Shown here: positions 29,322 to 39,145 of the stretch, piece by piece
How positions within the stretch are numbered: position 1 is the stretch's first letter
Layout of the letters: every line of letters begins with the position of its first letter
NCBI GenBank assembly: GCA_964036045.1
Contig: OZ038379.1
Location: forward strand, 181,925,822 to 181,989,821
Length of the DNA stretch: 64,000 nucleotides
Reading direction: 5' to 3'
DNA from: Eutreptiella sp. 'Long Island Sound 2002'
Lineage: Eukaryota > Euglenozoa > Euglenophyceae > Eutreptiales > Eutreptiaceae
Program-made: the position numbers and the translations under genes
The notes under the pieces: model-generated
The model's database searches: none
What the model was told of the DNA's origin: nothing
The model's input: the letters and a program-made list of their open reading frames with translations, nothing else

Positions 29322-32300
29322 CTCAGTCTTTACTCTTTACTCTCTCAACCCTCCCCGAGTGCGCCGTCAACCCCGGAACCGCTCGCTGTACTGCTGGTGG
29401 CGCTTCTACTGCGTTGGCCTTCCTGGGCCCCTCCAGCTCCTCCCGCAGCTACCCCCCCCCCCCCCTTGCGAGAACAACGCCCTCGTCAGAACAACAGGAG
29501 GTGTTGTTTCCGTCATTTCCGCTGCTTTTACCGTTGTTCTCGTAGGGGGTTGGGGGGGTGGCTTGTATTTTACCCCGAGAGTCACCCCAACCGACTGGGG
29601 CAGTTGAGGTGGCAGTCTGGGACTCCCTTTTACGTGCACAATCCCACGGGGCACCCACTTCAGGGGTCCTTCTTTTAAAGCGCAGTCTTCCGTACGGGGT
29701 GGGGGGGGGATAATTTAGTGGGAAAATTTCGTGTTTCAGGAAGGTAGCAAAGTTGTCCCCTGGTGAAATCTGGGGGCTCTGGCAGTGCAGTGTGTGCGTG
29801 AGGCAGTGTAAGCTTTGGGATTCGCAAGGGCGGCGCAATTCTCCCCCTCCGAAATTTCCTCCAGCGAACGAATCCCCGCACGAAATTATCCCCCCTCCCC
29901 CCACGTATGCCCACACGCCCCAACCAGACATGCAGACATGCTAGAACTGCTGAGGCCTCAAGGGGGGCAAACTCGGCTGCTGGGCACTAAGCCAGGGACG
30001 ATGGTGGAGTGAGGTGGGGGCGGATGGCGGGGCGGATGATACGTGGGGAAGAAGGGGGGGAAGGAAAGGCTGGCGCGCTGCGTGGAGCGGCCTCTGAGAT
30101 GTGGTTGCGCTGAAGCCGTTTTACGCGTGGCACCCCTGGGAATACGTGTCAGATCCGCTACCGCAGTCATCTGTGGGGTCATCGTAGCACTGGACAGCTC
30201 TGAGCCTTGATCCCGAGGGGTTGTCTCGAGTACTGTGAAGTGAGCGGGCTACGCCAGCTCATCTTGGTCTGAACTCAGGTTTCCGGGCGGGGCCGCGCGC
30301 TCCCGCCCGTCAGATGGATGTTCGACTTTTACTGTGCTGTGTCAGGAAGGCAACGGAATTTGGGCAATCAGCCACCCCCCCCCCCCCCAAGAAAAGAAAT
30401 GCGGTTGCGCTGAAGCCGTTGTACGCGTCCCCCCCCCCCCCCCTTTAGGAATTCGGTCTGGTGGGGGTGGCGCGGGGGATTCCCAATGAACTCCGGAAGT
30501 ATGCGATGGGCTGACTGCAGAAGCAATGGGAAAGGGCTTTCGGGGTTTTCTTATGCTCCGGTCGCACACTGGGATGCCTTCGGGCGTGGCAGTTCCCACT
30601 GCATTTCCTGGCATCAGATTCGGCTCATCCTCCCCACGTGTTGTGTCCACTACCGCGTCGCGTTGTGGGACGATCGCTTTCCTTCCCCCCCTTCTTCCCC
30701 GCGTATCATCCGCCCCGCCATCCGCCCCCACCTCACTCCACCATCGTCCCTGGCTTAGTGCCCAGCAGCCGAGTTTGCCCCCCTTGAGGCCTCAGCAGTT
30801 CTAGCATGTCTGCATGTCTGGTTGGGGCGTGTGGGCATACGTGGGGGGGGGGATAATTTTGTGCGGGGATGCAGCATTGGACAGCTCTGACCCTTGATTC
30901 CGAGAGAGTTCTCGAGTGCCCTCTGGTGTCCGGCCTTCGGCAGCTTGCCATGGCCTGAACACCCCCCCCCCCCCCCAAAAAAAGCAAATGGGAGAGCGCG
31001 AATTTCCTCGGATCCTCTGCGGCCGCCCCCCCTCTTCTGCCAGCCTGAGGAAAAGCTGCAGCTGCAGGACGAGAACGAGAAGGACTTGGTGCCCATGGTG
31101 GCCGCCAAAATCGGGGTCATCCTGGCGAAGTGCACGGAGCAGGGACGCACCGATGATGTCCAGATGATGCAAATGGACCGCAACATCGGCGGCCTTGTGA
31201 TCTCCTGGGCGTCCGCCATGAAGATCCGCACCACGCCCATGCCGTTCCCCTACGTGCAGGTGTGCTGCGCCCCTCCATGTGGTTTGCGATGCTCGTGCTC
31301 TAACGGGCAGGGGTGCCCTAGAACGGCTGATAACCGCAGGAGGACCCCCCCCCCCCCTTCCTCTCTTCTGGTACATCTCTGCCAACGGGGATCCAAAGCT
31401 GCCTGAGGCGTGGTGTTGTAATGGTGCATTTTGATTGTCATTTCACCGATTGCTAATTTTTGGTTTGTTTTATCGTTTACGGCCATGTTTTTGTGTCATG
31501 GCATGCCGCTGTTTTTACTCAGCTTTCTGTTTTTTTCTTGTTCTCCGGTAGCACACTGGGATGCCTTCGGGCGTGGCAGTTCCTGCTGCATTTCCTAGCA
31601 TCAGATTCGGCTCATCCTCACTACGTGTTATGCCTGCTCCCACATCGCCTTGTGGGACAATCGCAGCATGGGACAGCTTTGACCCTTGATTCCGAGAGAG
31701 TTCGCGAGTGCCTTCTGGTGACCGGGCTTCGCATGCTTGCCATGGCCTGAACACCCCCCCCCCAAAAAAAATTGTCATTTGTGGATATGTTTTTTATTTT
31801 TCCAAGGAACATGGAACATGGAGCTGCTGAACAGCGCATTGCAACCACGCCCAAAAAATCTTCGGGCTCTTTGTTGCGCATGGCCTGTTCATCACCGGGT
31901 GGTCGTGGGAAATCAGTGTGTTATTTCAAGCGCCCCTGTGCAGTTGCGGGGAGGTTGGCAGTGAACCGACGGCGGTTGGTGCTTCAGTGATTGCGGCGTC
32001 CTCATGTGACGTACTTGACGCCGCGTGTTTGCTGTCATGCATGCGGCATGCGCGGCGCTGCAAACCTTCACCCTTACACTCTCTGGCTGCTGCGCGCCGC
32101 AGTCTGTGAACCAGCTTTCTTCGTGCATTGCGTGGCTTTTTTTTTTTTTGAGTTGGGTGAATGGCATCGGAGTGGGTTTCATTGGATTGGCTTCGATGGC
32201 CTCGAAGCCAATCCAATTAGACCATTCGATGGGATTCGGTTGGATTGCTTTGCGCTCTTGGATTTGGATCCGTTGCTCCGCGACGTGATGGGGATTTCAT

Positions 32301-33495
32301 GGAAGGCGTTCTATGAGATCAGATTGCGTGACGGGGAGGAGATGAGCTGGCATTGCACTGATTTGATGTGGACTGCACTGGATGGCATTCCGGTGGGCAT
32401 TCAGCGGGATGGGGTCAGTGCACTTCACCGGGTTTCTGAACATGCACTTTGTCAAACACCTCCCCGGGGCCTCCACGCTGTGATGAGCGGCTTCTCGCCT
32501 TTTGTAATTGATACGCCGTGCCACGTTCCCACGGGGCCGCACAGGTCGGGCAATGCAATGGATGCGTCGTGGTCCGCCCGCATCCCCCTCGTGCCAAGGG
32601 AGGTCGGGAGGTCGGGAGGGGAGATCAATAGACCCCCCCAAATGGGGAGGGGGTCGGGAGAAGGGCTCATTTGACAGGATTTTTAATTAATTTTTGTGAA
32701 CTCGGGCACCGAAGGTGCCGAAAATTTTTCGGAGCATTGAAAAATTTGCACCAAATACATGGCAAGTGATGACTTTTATGAACCCCCTTCGACGCGCTGA
32801 TCCCAGAAAATCCCGTTTTCATCGTTTTTTGCCGAATTTTGGGTCCTGGTCACCTCCGGGGCCCGGGGGTCAGTCTCTGCAGGATTTTTTTTGGGGGGGG
32901 GGCGTCAAGCTGTTTTTGGGGGGTCTAGCCAGAGGGATGTACCGACCCCCCCCCCCCCCTCTCCGGCCCCGGAGTTGAAAACCCGCCCATCCCGTTTTCC
33001 TTTCACATTCGACGCTGAAAACAGCGGCACCGACCAAAAAAAAATGCAACGCCGGGGAAATCGCCGTCGCCGCTTGCGTGTCCGCCGCCCCGCCTACTCC
33101 GTGTTGCCCCCTCCCGCGCCCTCCGTGTGCCACCCCCTCCGCGGCCCGACGCGCAGATGCTGAACGTGCTGCTGGTGGTGTTCGTGTACACGGTGCCCAT
33201 CATCATCGTGCACTGGTTCCTCTGGGCCACGCCCCTCGTCACGATGGGCGTGGCCATGTGCTTCTTCGGCATCAATGCCATCGGCGTCGAGATCGAGGAG
33301 CCGTTCGGGGAGGACGCCAACGACTTCGACCTCATGGGCGTCGAGAACGTGATCTTCAACGAGACGCGGACCATGGCCGCCCTGCGCGACCCCGAGGACA
33401 AGGACCTGAGCCTGAGCAGCCGCATCGACGCGGGGGCGGCCGACGGCGGGGGGCTGCGGAAGCGGCCGCTCCTGCAGCGATGGAAGGCAGGCTGA
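25020..33495 (+). CDS. Bestrophin-family anion channel (four exons, 337 aa)
   Basis: Exons 25020-25244, 27631-27864, 31044-31259 and 33157-33495 join in phase 0 at every GT-AG junction and give 337 residues. Bestrophins are pentameric chloride/bicarbonate channels of plasma or organelle membranes, often calcium-activated. Visible features: KGSVFRKTWHYI, then a first membrane helix at about 28-45; a second helix ending LLTVPVTFLL, joined across intron 1 to VFRSQISYSRYWEGR, the family's signature; central helices; TPMPFPYVQ before the last hydrophobic segments; and the C-terminal signature EEPFGEDANDFD. The length is close to that of the compact bestrophin/UPF0187 proteins of algae and bacteria. 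The exon 2 donor was chosen at 27865; 27796 is an in-phase alternative that would remove 23 residues. Family assignment is firm; localisation is unknown. Confidence 0.85.
25245..27630 (+). other. Bestrophin intron 1
   Basis: GT...AG intron of 2.4 kb. It holds a C run near 27.03 kb and G runs near 26.81 and 26.96 kb. The part near 25.26-25.51 kb is pyrimidine-rich (many CTCC and CAACCC units). No gene seen inside. Confidence 0.7.
27631..27864 (+). CDS. Bestrophin exon 2
   Basis: Starts VFRSQISYSRYWEGR after a CACTGCAG acceptor; residues 76-153. It contains a SRELTRQITSYVEG helix and the hydrophobic RRLLMVLFCLI. The donor (GAG|GTCACT) is the less certain end. Confidence 0.75.
29137..29320 (+). 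repeat. (CT)n / (CTGT)n compound microsatellite
   Basis: Three CT tracts separated by CTGT tracts, with the internal duplication TGTCTTGTTCTCTCTC. Confidence 0.95.
29872..30067 (-). repeat. Dispersed element H, copy 1
   Basis: A 196-bp segment (ATCCCCGCAC to AAGGAAA), almost identical in inverted orientation to 30677-30870. The nearest flanking bases differ from those of copy 2. Confidence 0.9.
30540..30977 (+). repeat. Dispersed repeat family G, copy split by element H
   Basis: The parts 30540-30676 and 30871-30977 align consecutively to the unbroken copy at 31535-31762, starting at CACACTGGGATGCC and ending ATGGCCTGAACA plus a C run. A third fragment lies at 30181-30236. Confidence 0.85.
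30677..30870 (+). mobile_element. Dispersed element H, copy 2, inserted in a family G repeat
   Basis: A 194-bp insertion flanked by GC on both sides. The undisturbed site, with a single GC, is seen in the related repeat at about 31661-31668. It encodes nothing. The outermost bases agree with the limits of copy 1, which fixes the element's ends. The class is unknown: too short for an autonomous element and without inverted termini. Confidence 0.75.
31044..31259 (+). CDS. Bestrophin exon 3
   Basis: Residues 154-225, from PEEKLQLQDENEKDL to PFPYVQ. It lies between a TCTGCCAG acceptor and a CAG|GTGTGC donor. The end TTPMPFPYVQ is a conserved bestrophin element. Confidence 0.85.
31535..31762 (+). 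repeat. Dispersed repeat family G, unbroken copy
   Basis: About 228 bp, ending CCATGGCCTGAACA and a 9-base C run. It preserves the empty site of the element H insertion at 30677. Confidence 0.85.
32607..32965 (+). repeat. Dispersed repeat family B, copy 1
   Basis: Landmarks in order: GATCAATAGACCCC, GAAGGGCTCA, ACATGGCAAGTGATG, GGTCACCTCCGGGGCC, GGTCTAGCCAGAGG, then a C run. Two more copies lie at 34818-35135 and 53580-53958, all in the same orientation. Confidence 0.85.
33157..33495 (+). CDS. Bestrophin exon 4 (terminal)
   Basis: Residues 226-337 after a GCGCAG acceptor, stop TGA at 33493. It contains two hydrophobic segments (VVFVYTVPIIIVHWFLW and a Gly/Phe-rich one) and EEPFGEDANDFDLMGVEN. 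It is richer in G and C at third positions than the ankyrin gene exons. Confidence 0.9.
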   Translation: MLNVLLVVFVYTVPIIIVHWFLWATPLVTMGVAMCFFGINAIGVEIEEPFGEDANDFDLMGVENVIFNETRTMAALRDPEDKDLSLSSRIDAGAADGGGLRKRPLLQRWKAG

Positions 33496-33734
33496 CGTGG
33501 GGCCTCTGGCAGTGGGGGCCGATCCCCCCCCCCCCCCCCCAAAGTGCGGATGCCCGCAGTAGTACGGATGCCTGCTTGTCATAGCAGAAGGTTCAAAGGC
33601 GAGAGGCCAATAGGCGCCGCCACAGGCTAAGAGAGCCAACCACCAAGGCCTTGTGCCAACCCCCCCCCCCCCCCAAAGGGAAGGTATTACAATGGCCGTA
33701 CACCGCAGGCGGAGGGGGGAGGGGGTACCCCCTT

Positions 33735-33905
33735 GCGTGACAGTCCGTCGGGTTGCTGTTTCTTTACGGGGCCTTGGACATTCACCCGTTCTTCCCTTTG
33801 CATATTGCGTCGGGTCGCTGCGTTTTGTCGGCTGCTGCGGCCTGTGCTCCTCCCATTTGCGGAACCCAGTCGTTGGTGTGCCGGGGCTGTGTGTAACCCC
33901 TGGAA
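33735..33905 (+). repeat. Dispersed repeat family F, copy 2
   Basis: GTCGGGTTGCTGTTTCTTTAC and TCACCCGTTCTTCCC are the inverse of the copy at 14200-14395. Confidence 0.8.
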
Positions 33906-34082
33906 CCTGCCCCCCCCCCTCCCTGCCTCCAGCACGAATGCCTCAAGGGAACAATTTTTTTGGGGCCTTTCTGGTCCACAGATCTTTTGGTCTCAGACCC
34001 ACCCCCCCCTCCCCGGGGCAGTATTAGAATGGTCGTACACCATCGGAGGAGGGGGGGTTAACCCCCCTCCCCCCCCCCCCCC

Positions 34083-34212
34083 CCCAAAGACCAAAGTGGC
34101 CATCGTGGGAAGAAACGAAATTTACAATCGGGGAAATCTGGTCGGGCCATTTTTGGTACACACATTATTGGGTCCCAGACCCCCCCCCCCCCCCTTCCTC
34201 TCTTCTAATACA
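34083..34212 (+). repeat. Dispersed repeat family A2, copy 2
   Basis: GGGCCATTTTTGGTACACA, then TTGGGTCCCAGA and a 16-base C run followed by TTCCTCTCTTCT. It sits directly upstream of an A1 copy. Confidence 0.85.
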
Positions 34213-34261
34213 TCCCTGGCCATCCATGCCTGCTGCCCCAGACAGTGCGGCTCTGAGACGG

Positions 34262-34420
34262 TCGGAGTCAACCTCTTTTCTTATCAAAAGGGCCCGAAAT
34301 TGGAGGTTAGGTACACAGTCTTTACTTTGGGCCTCTGACCCCCGCCCCCGGGGTAGGTCACGGTCGCTTAGCCCAGGCTGCCCCAGGCCAGTAACGGTAA
34401 AGCCGAGGCATGACTGCAGC
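34262..34420 (+). repeat. Dispersed repeat family A1, copy 3
   Basis: Contains GGGCCCGAAATTGGAGGT, then GGCCTCTGACCC and a C-rich run. Same orientation as the 13.2 kb copy. Confidence 0.8.
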
Positions 34421-34817
34421 TGCCCTGGCCCCCTCCCACTAAGACCCGCCCAGGGCCCGATCTCTTGAGTGGTGCGTTGCAATTTGGGGGCCTTGAGGGT
34501 CCCGCGTATTCCGCCGCCCCATCCGTTAGCCAGGGCGGCGGGGGATGGGGTAGTCCCTTCGCAGCGATGGCCTGCGCTGCGATCCGCAGCACCGGCCCCA
34601 CGGGCTGAGGGCCGTCGTTGAGGGACGAGGCACTTCTTTTCATTCGTTCCACGCCCGAAGCGTCAGATGGTGGCATTGCGGTGAACGGGTGGCAGTTGGC
34701 GGTCAACCGACGCCGGCTGGCCGGTGGTGAGGTCCAGGGGCACCTGAGTGCCCGCTTTCAATGTCGTCAACAAACGGGACGCCCACTGGGGCAGTCAGGT
34801 TTTCGCTTTTGGGGGGA

Positions 34818-35135
34818 GGGGGGGATGGGGGGGTCGATAGAGCCCTCTAAAACTGGGGAGCTTGGGGGTTCGGGAAATGGGCTCAATGGACAGAACCATG
34901 AATCAGGTATTGTGAAGATTTGTTTGATCACTGAAAATGGTCAATTTTTTTTCTCGTCAAATACATGGCAAATAATAAACACCCTCGATGCGCTGATTCC
35001 AAAAATACCATCTTCATTTTTTTGCGGAATTTGGGTCCGGGTCACCTCCGGGGCCCGGGGGTCAATCTCGGTGGGATTTTTTGGGGGGGGGTCTAGCCAG
35101 AGGGCTGTGTCAACCCCCCGCCCCCCCTCCCCTCC
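34818..35135 (+). repeat. Dispersed repeat family B, copy 2
   Basis: Same landmark order as copy 1, with GGTCACCTCCGGGGCCCGGG and GGTCTAGCCAGAGGG intact. Confidence 0.85.
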
Positions 35136-38100
35136 CCCCCGCAAACGAAAGCCCGCCCACCCCTGCACTTTTTTTTGTTTTTGCCTTTTTTGGCCCGCGC
35201 ACAGCCCTGCCAGGGGAACCGGGCACCCTTGGCCCCCCTCCCCTGGAAGGGCACGTGCCCAGTGCTGGTTCCTCCCGTATCACGTCCGCATTGGACGCGG
35301 TGCTGCGAACGTTGTGCGGGTGAAGACGACTGTCGCAAGTGTAGATGACCTGCCCGACAGCGGGCCACGTCTGAATAGAAGGGGATGTTGCATCACGAAG
35401 GGTAGTGCAGGGCCGGACTCCCCCCTCCCCGGCATCCCTCCCCAGACCCCCCCTCCCCAAAAGCTATGTCATGCAGTCCACGCTCACTGGGGCATTCCAT
35501 GCAGCCGTGGTTCGGATGTTGGTTGTTGAGTCAGACCCTGTTGGTGGTTGTTTGCCTCGTGGCCGCCTGTTCCAAGCGAGCGTGTCACAGGAGTCGCGCT
35601 TCAGAACCCGCAAATGTCCCGTGCAAGAGATGTTTGATATTGCTGTGAGTTGCATGAGCTGCGCCCTGTCTCGGCTACTGCGCCCTGAAGGGAGCGTCGT
35701 TTTGGGGCACCTGGGGATATGATGGACAGGGGGCACGGTGTATAGAGACGATGTTGTTTTTTCCTTGTTTCTCATTCCTGACCTTTAGTTTCTGCAGGTC
35801 TGTCTTTGGTTTTACTTTCTGAGGGCAGCCAAAAGGTTTTTTGGTGGCAGTTTCTGTTGCTTCTCGATCAAAACAACCAGCCCTACTGGAGAGCCTAAGG
35901 CCGACACCTGCCGGGGGGTAATCGACGGCGGTTGGGGGACAACTGACGGTAATTTAAGGCTTATCAGTGGAGCGTAATGGAAGCTGGAATTCCATTCCAG
36001 GGCACTGCTGGTCACGGAGTGCAGCATGTGCCTTCAGCTTGTTTCTTTTCATGACAGCCTGTTTTGACTATCTTATGCCCGTTTGCAGTGTTCTTAACCC
36101 GTTTGTAAATACAACTGACAGCATCGGAAGTGGTGTCGGAAGGCGTCAGGGTGGGAGAGTTGGGCCTGGACGGAAGGCAAGAAGATTGGGATGGTCGGCA
36201 CATGCCCAACTTGAGCCCATCATGGAATCCTAATCAGATTGTGCCCGCCTCCTACATTGGGTACGTACTGTCCTGCAGGGAGGTTCTGCTCGTCACAGCA
36301 TGGTGTTTCTCGAGTTTTCACAAGATGCCCAACAGTCTTGTAGCCCCGCCCCATCTGCTTTTTTTCGATGGTGTTTCTCAAAAGCTGAAGCAATTTGTTC
36401 AGCTTTTTAAGGATTCGGATCCAATCTGCAATTTCCAAAGTGTGCGCAACACAGTGTCTCTAATGTCTTTTCCACTCTCTAACCCATGCATTTTCTGTAG
36501 AATACTGTTATTGAATACCACAGTTACTCATCATTGATGTGTGCAGTAGCATACCTGTGATTCCTTGTCTGCAGCAGCATACCTGTGCACTGATTAGGGA
36601 TGTTTGATCGAAACTGCTTGCCGGCTGTATTGGTGGTGCCACCTGTTTGAGGGAACACCCCTTGGCATGTTTCCCCTGGGGCGCACGGTGCGGGAGGATT
36701 GCGGCAGAGAACAAATTGATCCATCAATTCTGATCCCTCTGGTCACATACCTGGACCTGTTTTTGGGAGGTTGGTTGTGTGGCCTCTTGCATCAGCAATG
36801 CCTTTTGTGAGCAGCCCGTGCTACTATTCCCCCCCCCCCCCCTCCACATTCACACAGCACGGCCGCGCGGGAACAGATTGCTCATACATGTCTCCCTCAC
36901 AGAGGCTCTGACCTAGGCAAAGGGACAGCTGCAGAGGGGCACAATTTCCAGCTGCCTGACGTGGCAGTGGAGACACAGGAGCCCTCCACCGTGCCAGCTA
37001 GCCCGCAGACCCATGCAGGTGTTCCTCTATAATATGGTGCCCCCCCCCCCCCCCCCTCTCCCCACACACACCTGACTTTTTGAGCCCCCGCACATCGCCG
37101 TGTTGGGTTCCACGGGAATCTCGGTTCACGCAACCCCTCCCAAAAAAACACCCTCTGGGCCCAGGACAGTGCCACTTGGCTGAGACCTCTTTTCCAACAT
37201 GGGGACCCCGAGACGGCCCAGGTAATGCAGCCCTTTTGCTTCCTCCCCCCTTTTGGGCAGGGGGAGGGGTTGCTGCAAGAAAAACTCTACACTGTTGCAT
37301 TACAATCGGGGATGACAAAACCCACACGTCCCAACTCCGGCGAGAACACCCCACCTCGGGTCACAAGGCGTCCACAGTCACTGCTTAGTGGGTGACCTGT
37401 GGAGTAACCCCCCCTTTTGCCTGGGGGGTCACTCCACAGGGGGGGGGGGCAAACCTGTGCAGTTGTACAAAAGGGCGCACAGAACTGCAGAAGCAACCAC
37501 AACCGACAAACACCAACATGAGGTGCTCGTGTAAGATGGCAGATTCGGATGGTTCCACCAAGCGCATGAAGCGTCTGGGTGGTGTCCTCTGCCGACTACA
37601 TACCGACCATGTATCTAGTACAGGCCTAGCATCAGAGGGCATTAGCACAGACCGGACATTTGAGGGACAGAAGGGATAAGACAAAGCAAGCAGAGAGCAT
37701 GGTGCGAATGCAAACGGGCAGAAGCATGCATGGGGTGTGACGGAAAGGAAAATGGGGGCTGGGTGACACAAAAGAAGGAAAACAGTGCAATAGGAGCCAG
37801 GGAACCTGGTCGTTGAAACCCAAAAGGGGTTTGCTCTGCGAACCAGTTAGGATGCGCACTCGAACGAGGGACACACACAGACACGACCAAAGTCGGTCAC
37901 AACGTCAATACCAAGAATCTTGGTGGTTGGATGTCCCCGATGTCCGGGGGGTGCATCACACAGCGGAGGATGTCCATGCCACGGGGGGGTTGCCGGGCCC
38001 GGGTCCTTTACACCCCCCCCCCCCCATGGAAATTGGCACCGAAGTGCCGGACCATTGGCGCCAAAGGCGCCCTAAGGCAAATTTGCTTGAACCACTAGAG

Positions 38101-38233
38101 GGTCAAAAAATGGGTTTTCACCCTATGTGTCTATACTCAAAATACGCAGCTTTTTTAGGAGAACCCAATGATGGATGAAAACCAATTTGGACCAAATATC
38201 AATACCACCCCTGTGCAGAGGTATGTCAGAGAT

Positions 38234-38312
38234 GGTCCATACCCTAGTGGGTAAAGCAGTGCGTCTGGTGCCTCTGCAACTGCAAGGTCATGGGTTCGAT
38301 CTCCAGTGGGGG
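38234..38312 (+). repeat. tRNA-like sequence, possible SINE head
   Basis: TACCCTAGTGGGTAAAGCAG resembles box A and D arm, and GGGTTCGATCTCC is a near-perfect box B. The acceptor stem pairs only partly and the anticodon arm is poor, so a functional tRNA is unlikely. It lies just upstream of the higher-order satellite. Confidence 0.45.
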
Positions 38313-38392
38313 CAATCTACAGGACCCTAGGCAGGGTGAGGGACAAGATGGAAATAATTGTTTTTTTGGTTTTTTGTCTTTTTTGTGCTTTG

Positions 38393-39145
38393 ATGTTGTC
38401 CCCTTTGTTGGGACCCCCGAGAATGCAGGGGTTATGTAGCATTTCCGCCCACTTGTGGGCCCCCCAGAAGGCAGGGGTTAGGCAGCCCCCTTTGTTTGGG
38501 GATCCCCGAGAATGCAGGGGTTATGTAGCATTTCCGCCCATTTGTGGGTCAATTCTGATTTTGTCCCCCTTTGTTTGGGGATCCCCGAGAATGCAGGGGT
38601 TATGTAGCATTTCCGCCCATTTGTGGGCCAATTCTGATTTTGTCCCCCTTTGTTTGGGGATCCCCGAGAATGCAGGGGTTATGTAGCATTTCCACCCACT
38701 TGTGGCCCCCCCAGAAGGCAAGGGTTAGGCAGCCAATTCTGATTTTGTCCCCCTTTGTTTGGGGATCCCCGAGAATGCAGGGGTTATGTAGCATTTCCAC
38801 CCACTTGTGGCCCCCCCAGAAGGCAAGGGTTAGGCAGCCAATTCTGATTTTGTCCCCCTTTGTTTGGGGATCCCCGAGAATGCAGGGGTTATGTAGCATT
38901 TCCGCCCATTTGTGGGCCAATTCTGATTTTGTCCCCCTTTGTTTGGGGATCCCCGAGAATGCAGGGGTTATGTAGCATTTCCGCCCATTTGTGGGCCAAT
39001 TCTGATTTTGTCCCCCTTTGTTTGGGGATCCCCGAGAATGCAGGGGTTATGTAGCATTTCCACCCACTTGTGGCCCCCCCAGAAGGCAAGGGTTAGGCAG
39101 CCAATTCTGATTTTGTCCCCCTTTGTTTGGGGATCCCCGAGAGTA
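38393..39145 (+). repeat. Satellite with 79- and 105-bp units in SSLL order
   Basis: GATCCCCGAGA starts at 38501, 38580, 38659, 38764, 38869, 38948, 39027 and 39132, giving spacings 79, 79, 105, 105, 79, 79 and 105. The long unit adds a segment with CCAGAAGGCAAGGGTTAGGC. A variant first unit starts near 38414. Units are nearly identical. Open frames through it are probably accidental. Confidence 0.95.

Larger units (their letters stand above)
27865..31043 (+). other. Bestrophin intron 2, repeat-filled
   Basis: 3.2 kb. Contains a CT/CTGT microsatellite (29137-29320), several C runs, family G copies and two inverted copies of element H. I looked for a further exon here and found none with bestrophin-like sequence; the flanking exons already join in phase. 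Confidence 0.65.
31260..33156 (+). other. Bestrophin intron 3
   Basis: 1.9 kb with an intact family G copy (31535-31762), a family B copy (32607-32965) and several C runs. No gene inside. Confidence 0.75.

Noticed and set aside
36903-37018. Exon-like stretch with CAG acceptor and CAG|GTGTTC donor, encoding GSDLGKGTAAEGHNFQLPD...
   Set aside because: Only one open frame, no family resemblance and no neighbouring exon in phase; splice-like signals are common by chance.
37536-37679. Short ATG frame starting MADSDGSTKRMKRLG
   Set aside because: Looks like a protein start, but I found no continuing exon and no homology.
38571-38975. 134-codon frame with repeating peptide (SPFVWGSPRMQGLCSIS)
   Set aside because: It is the translation of a satellite; several frames on both strands stay open.
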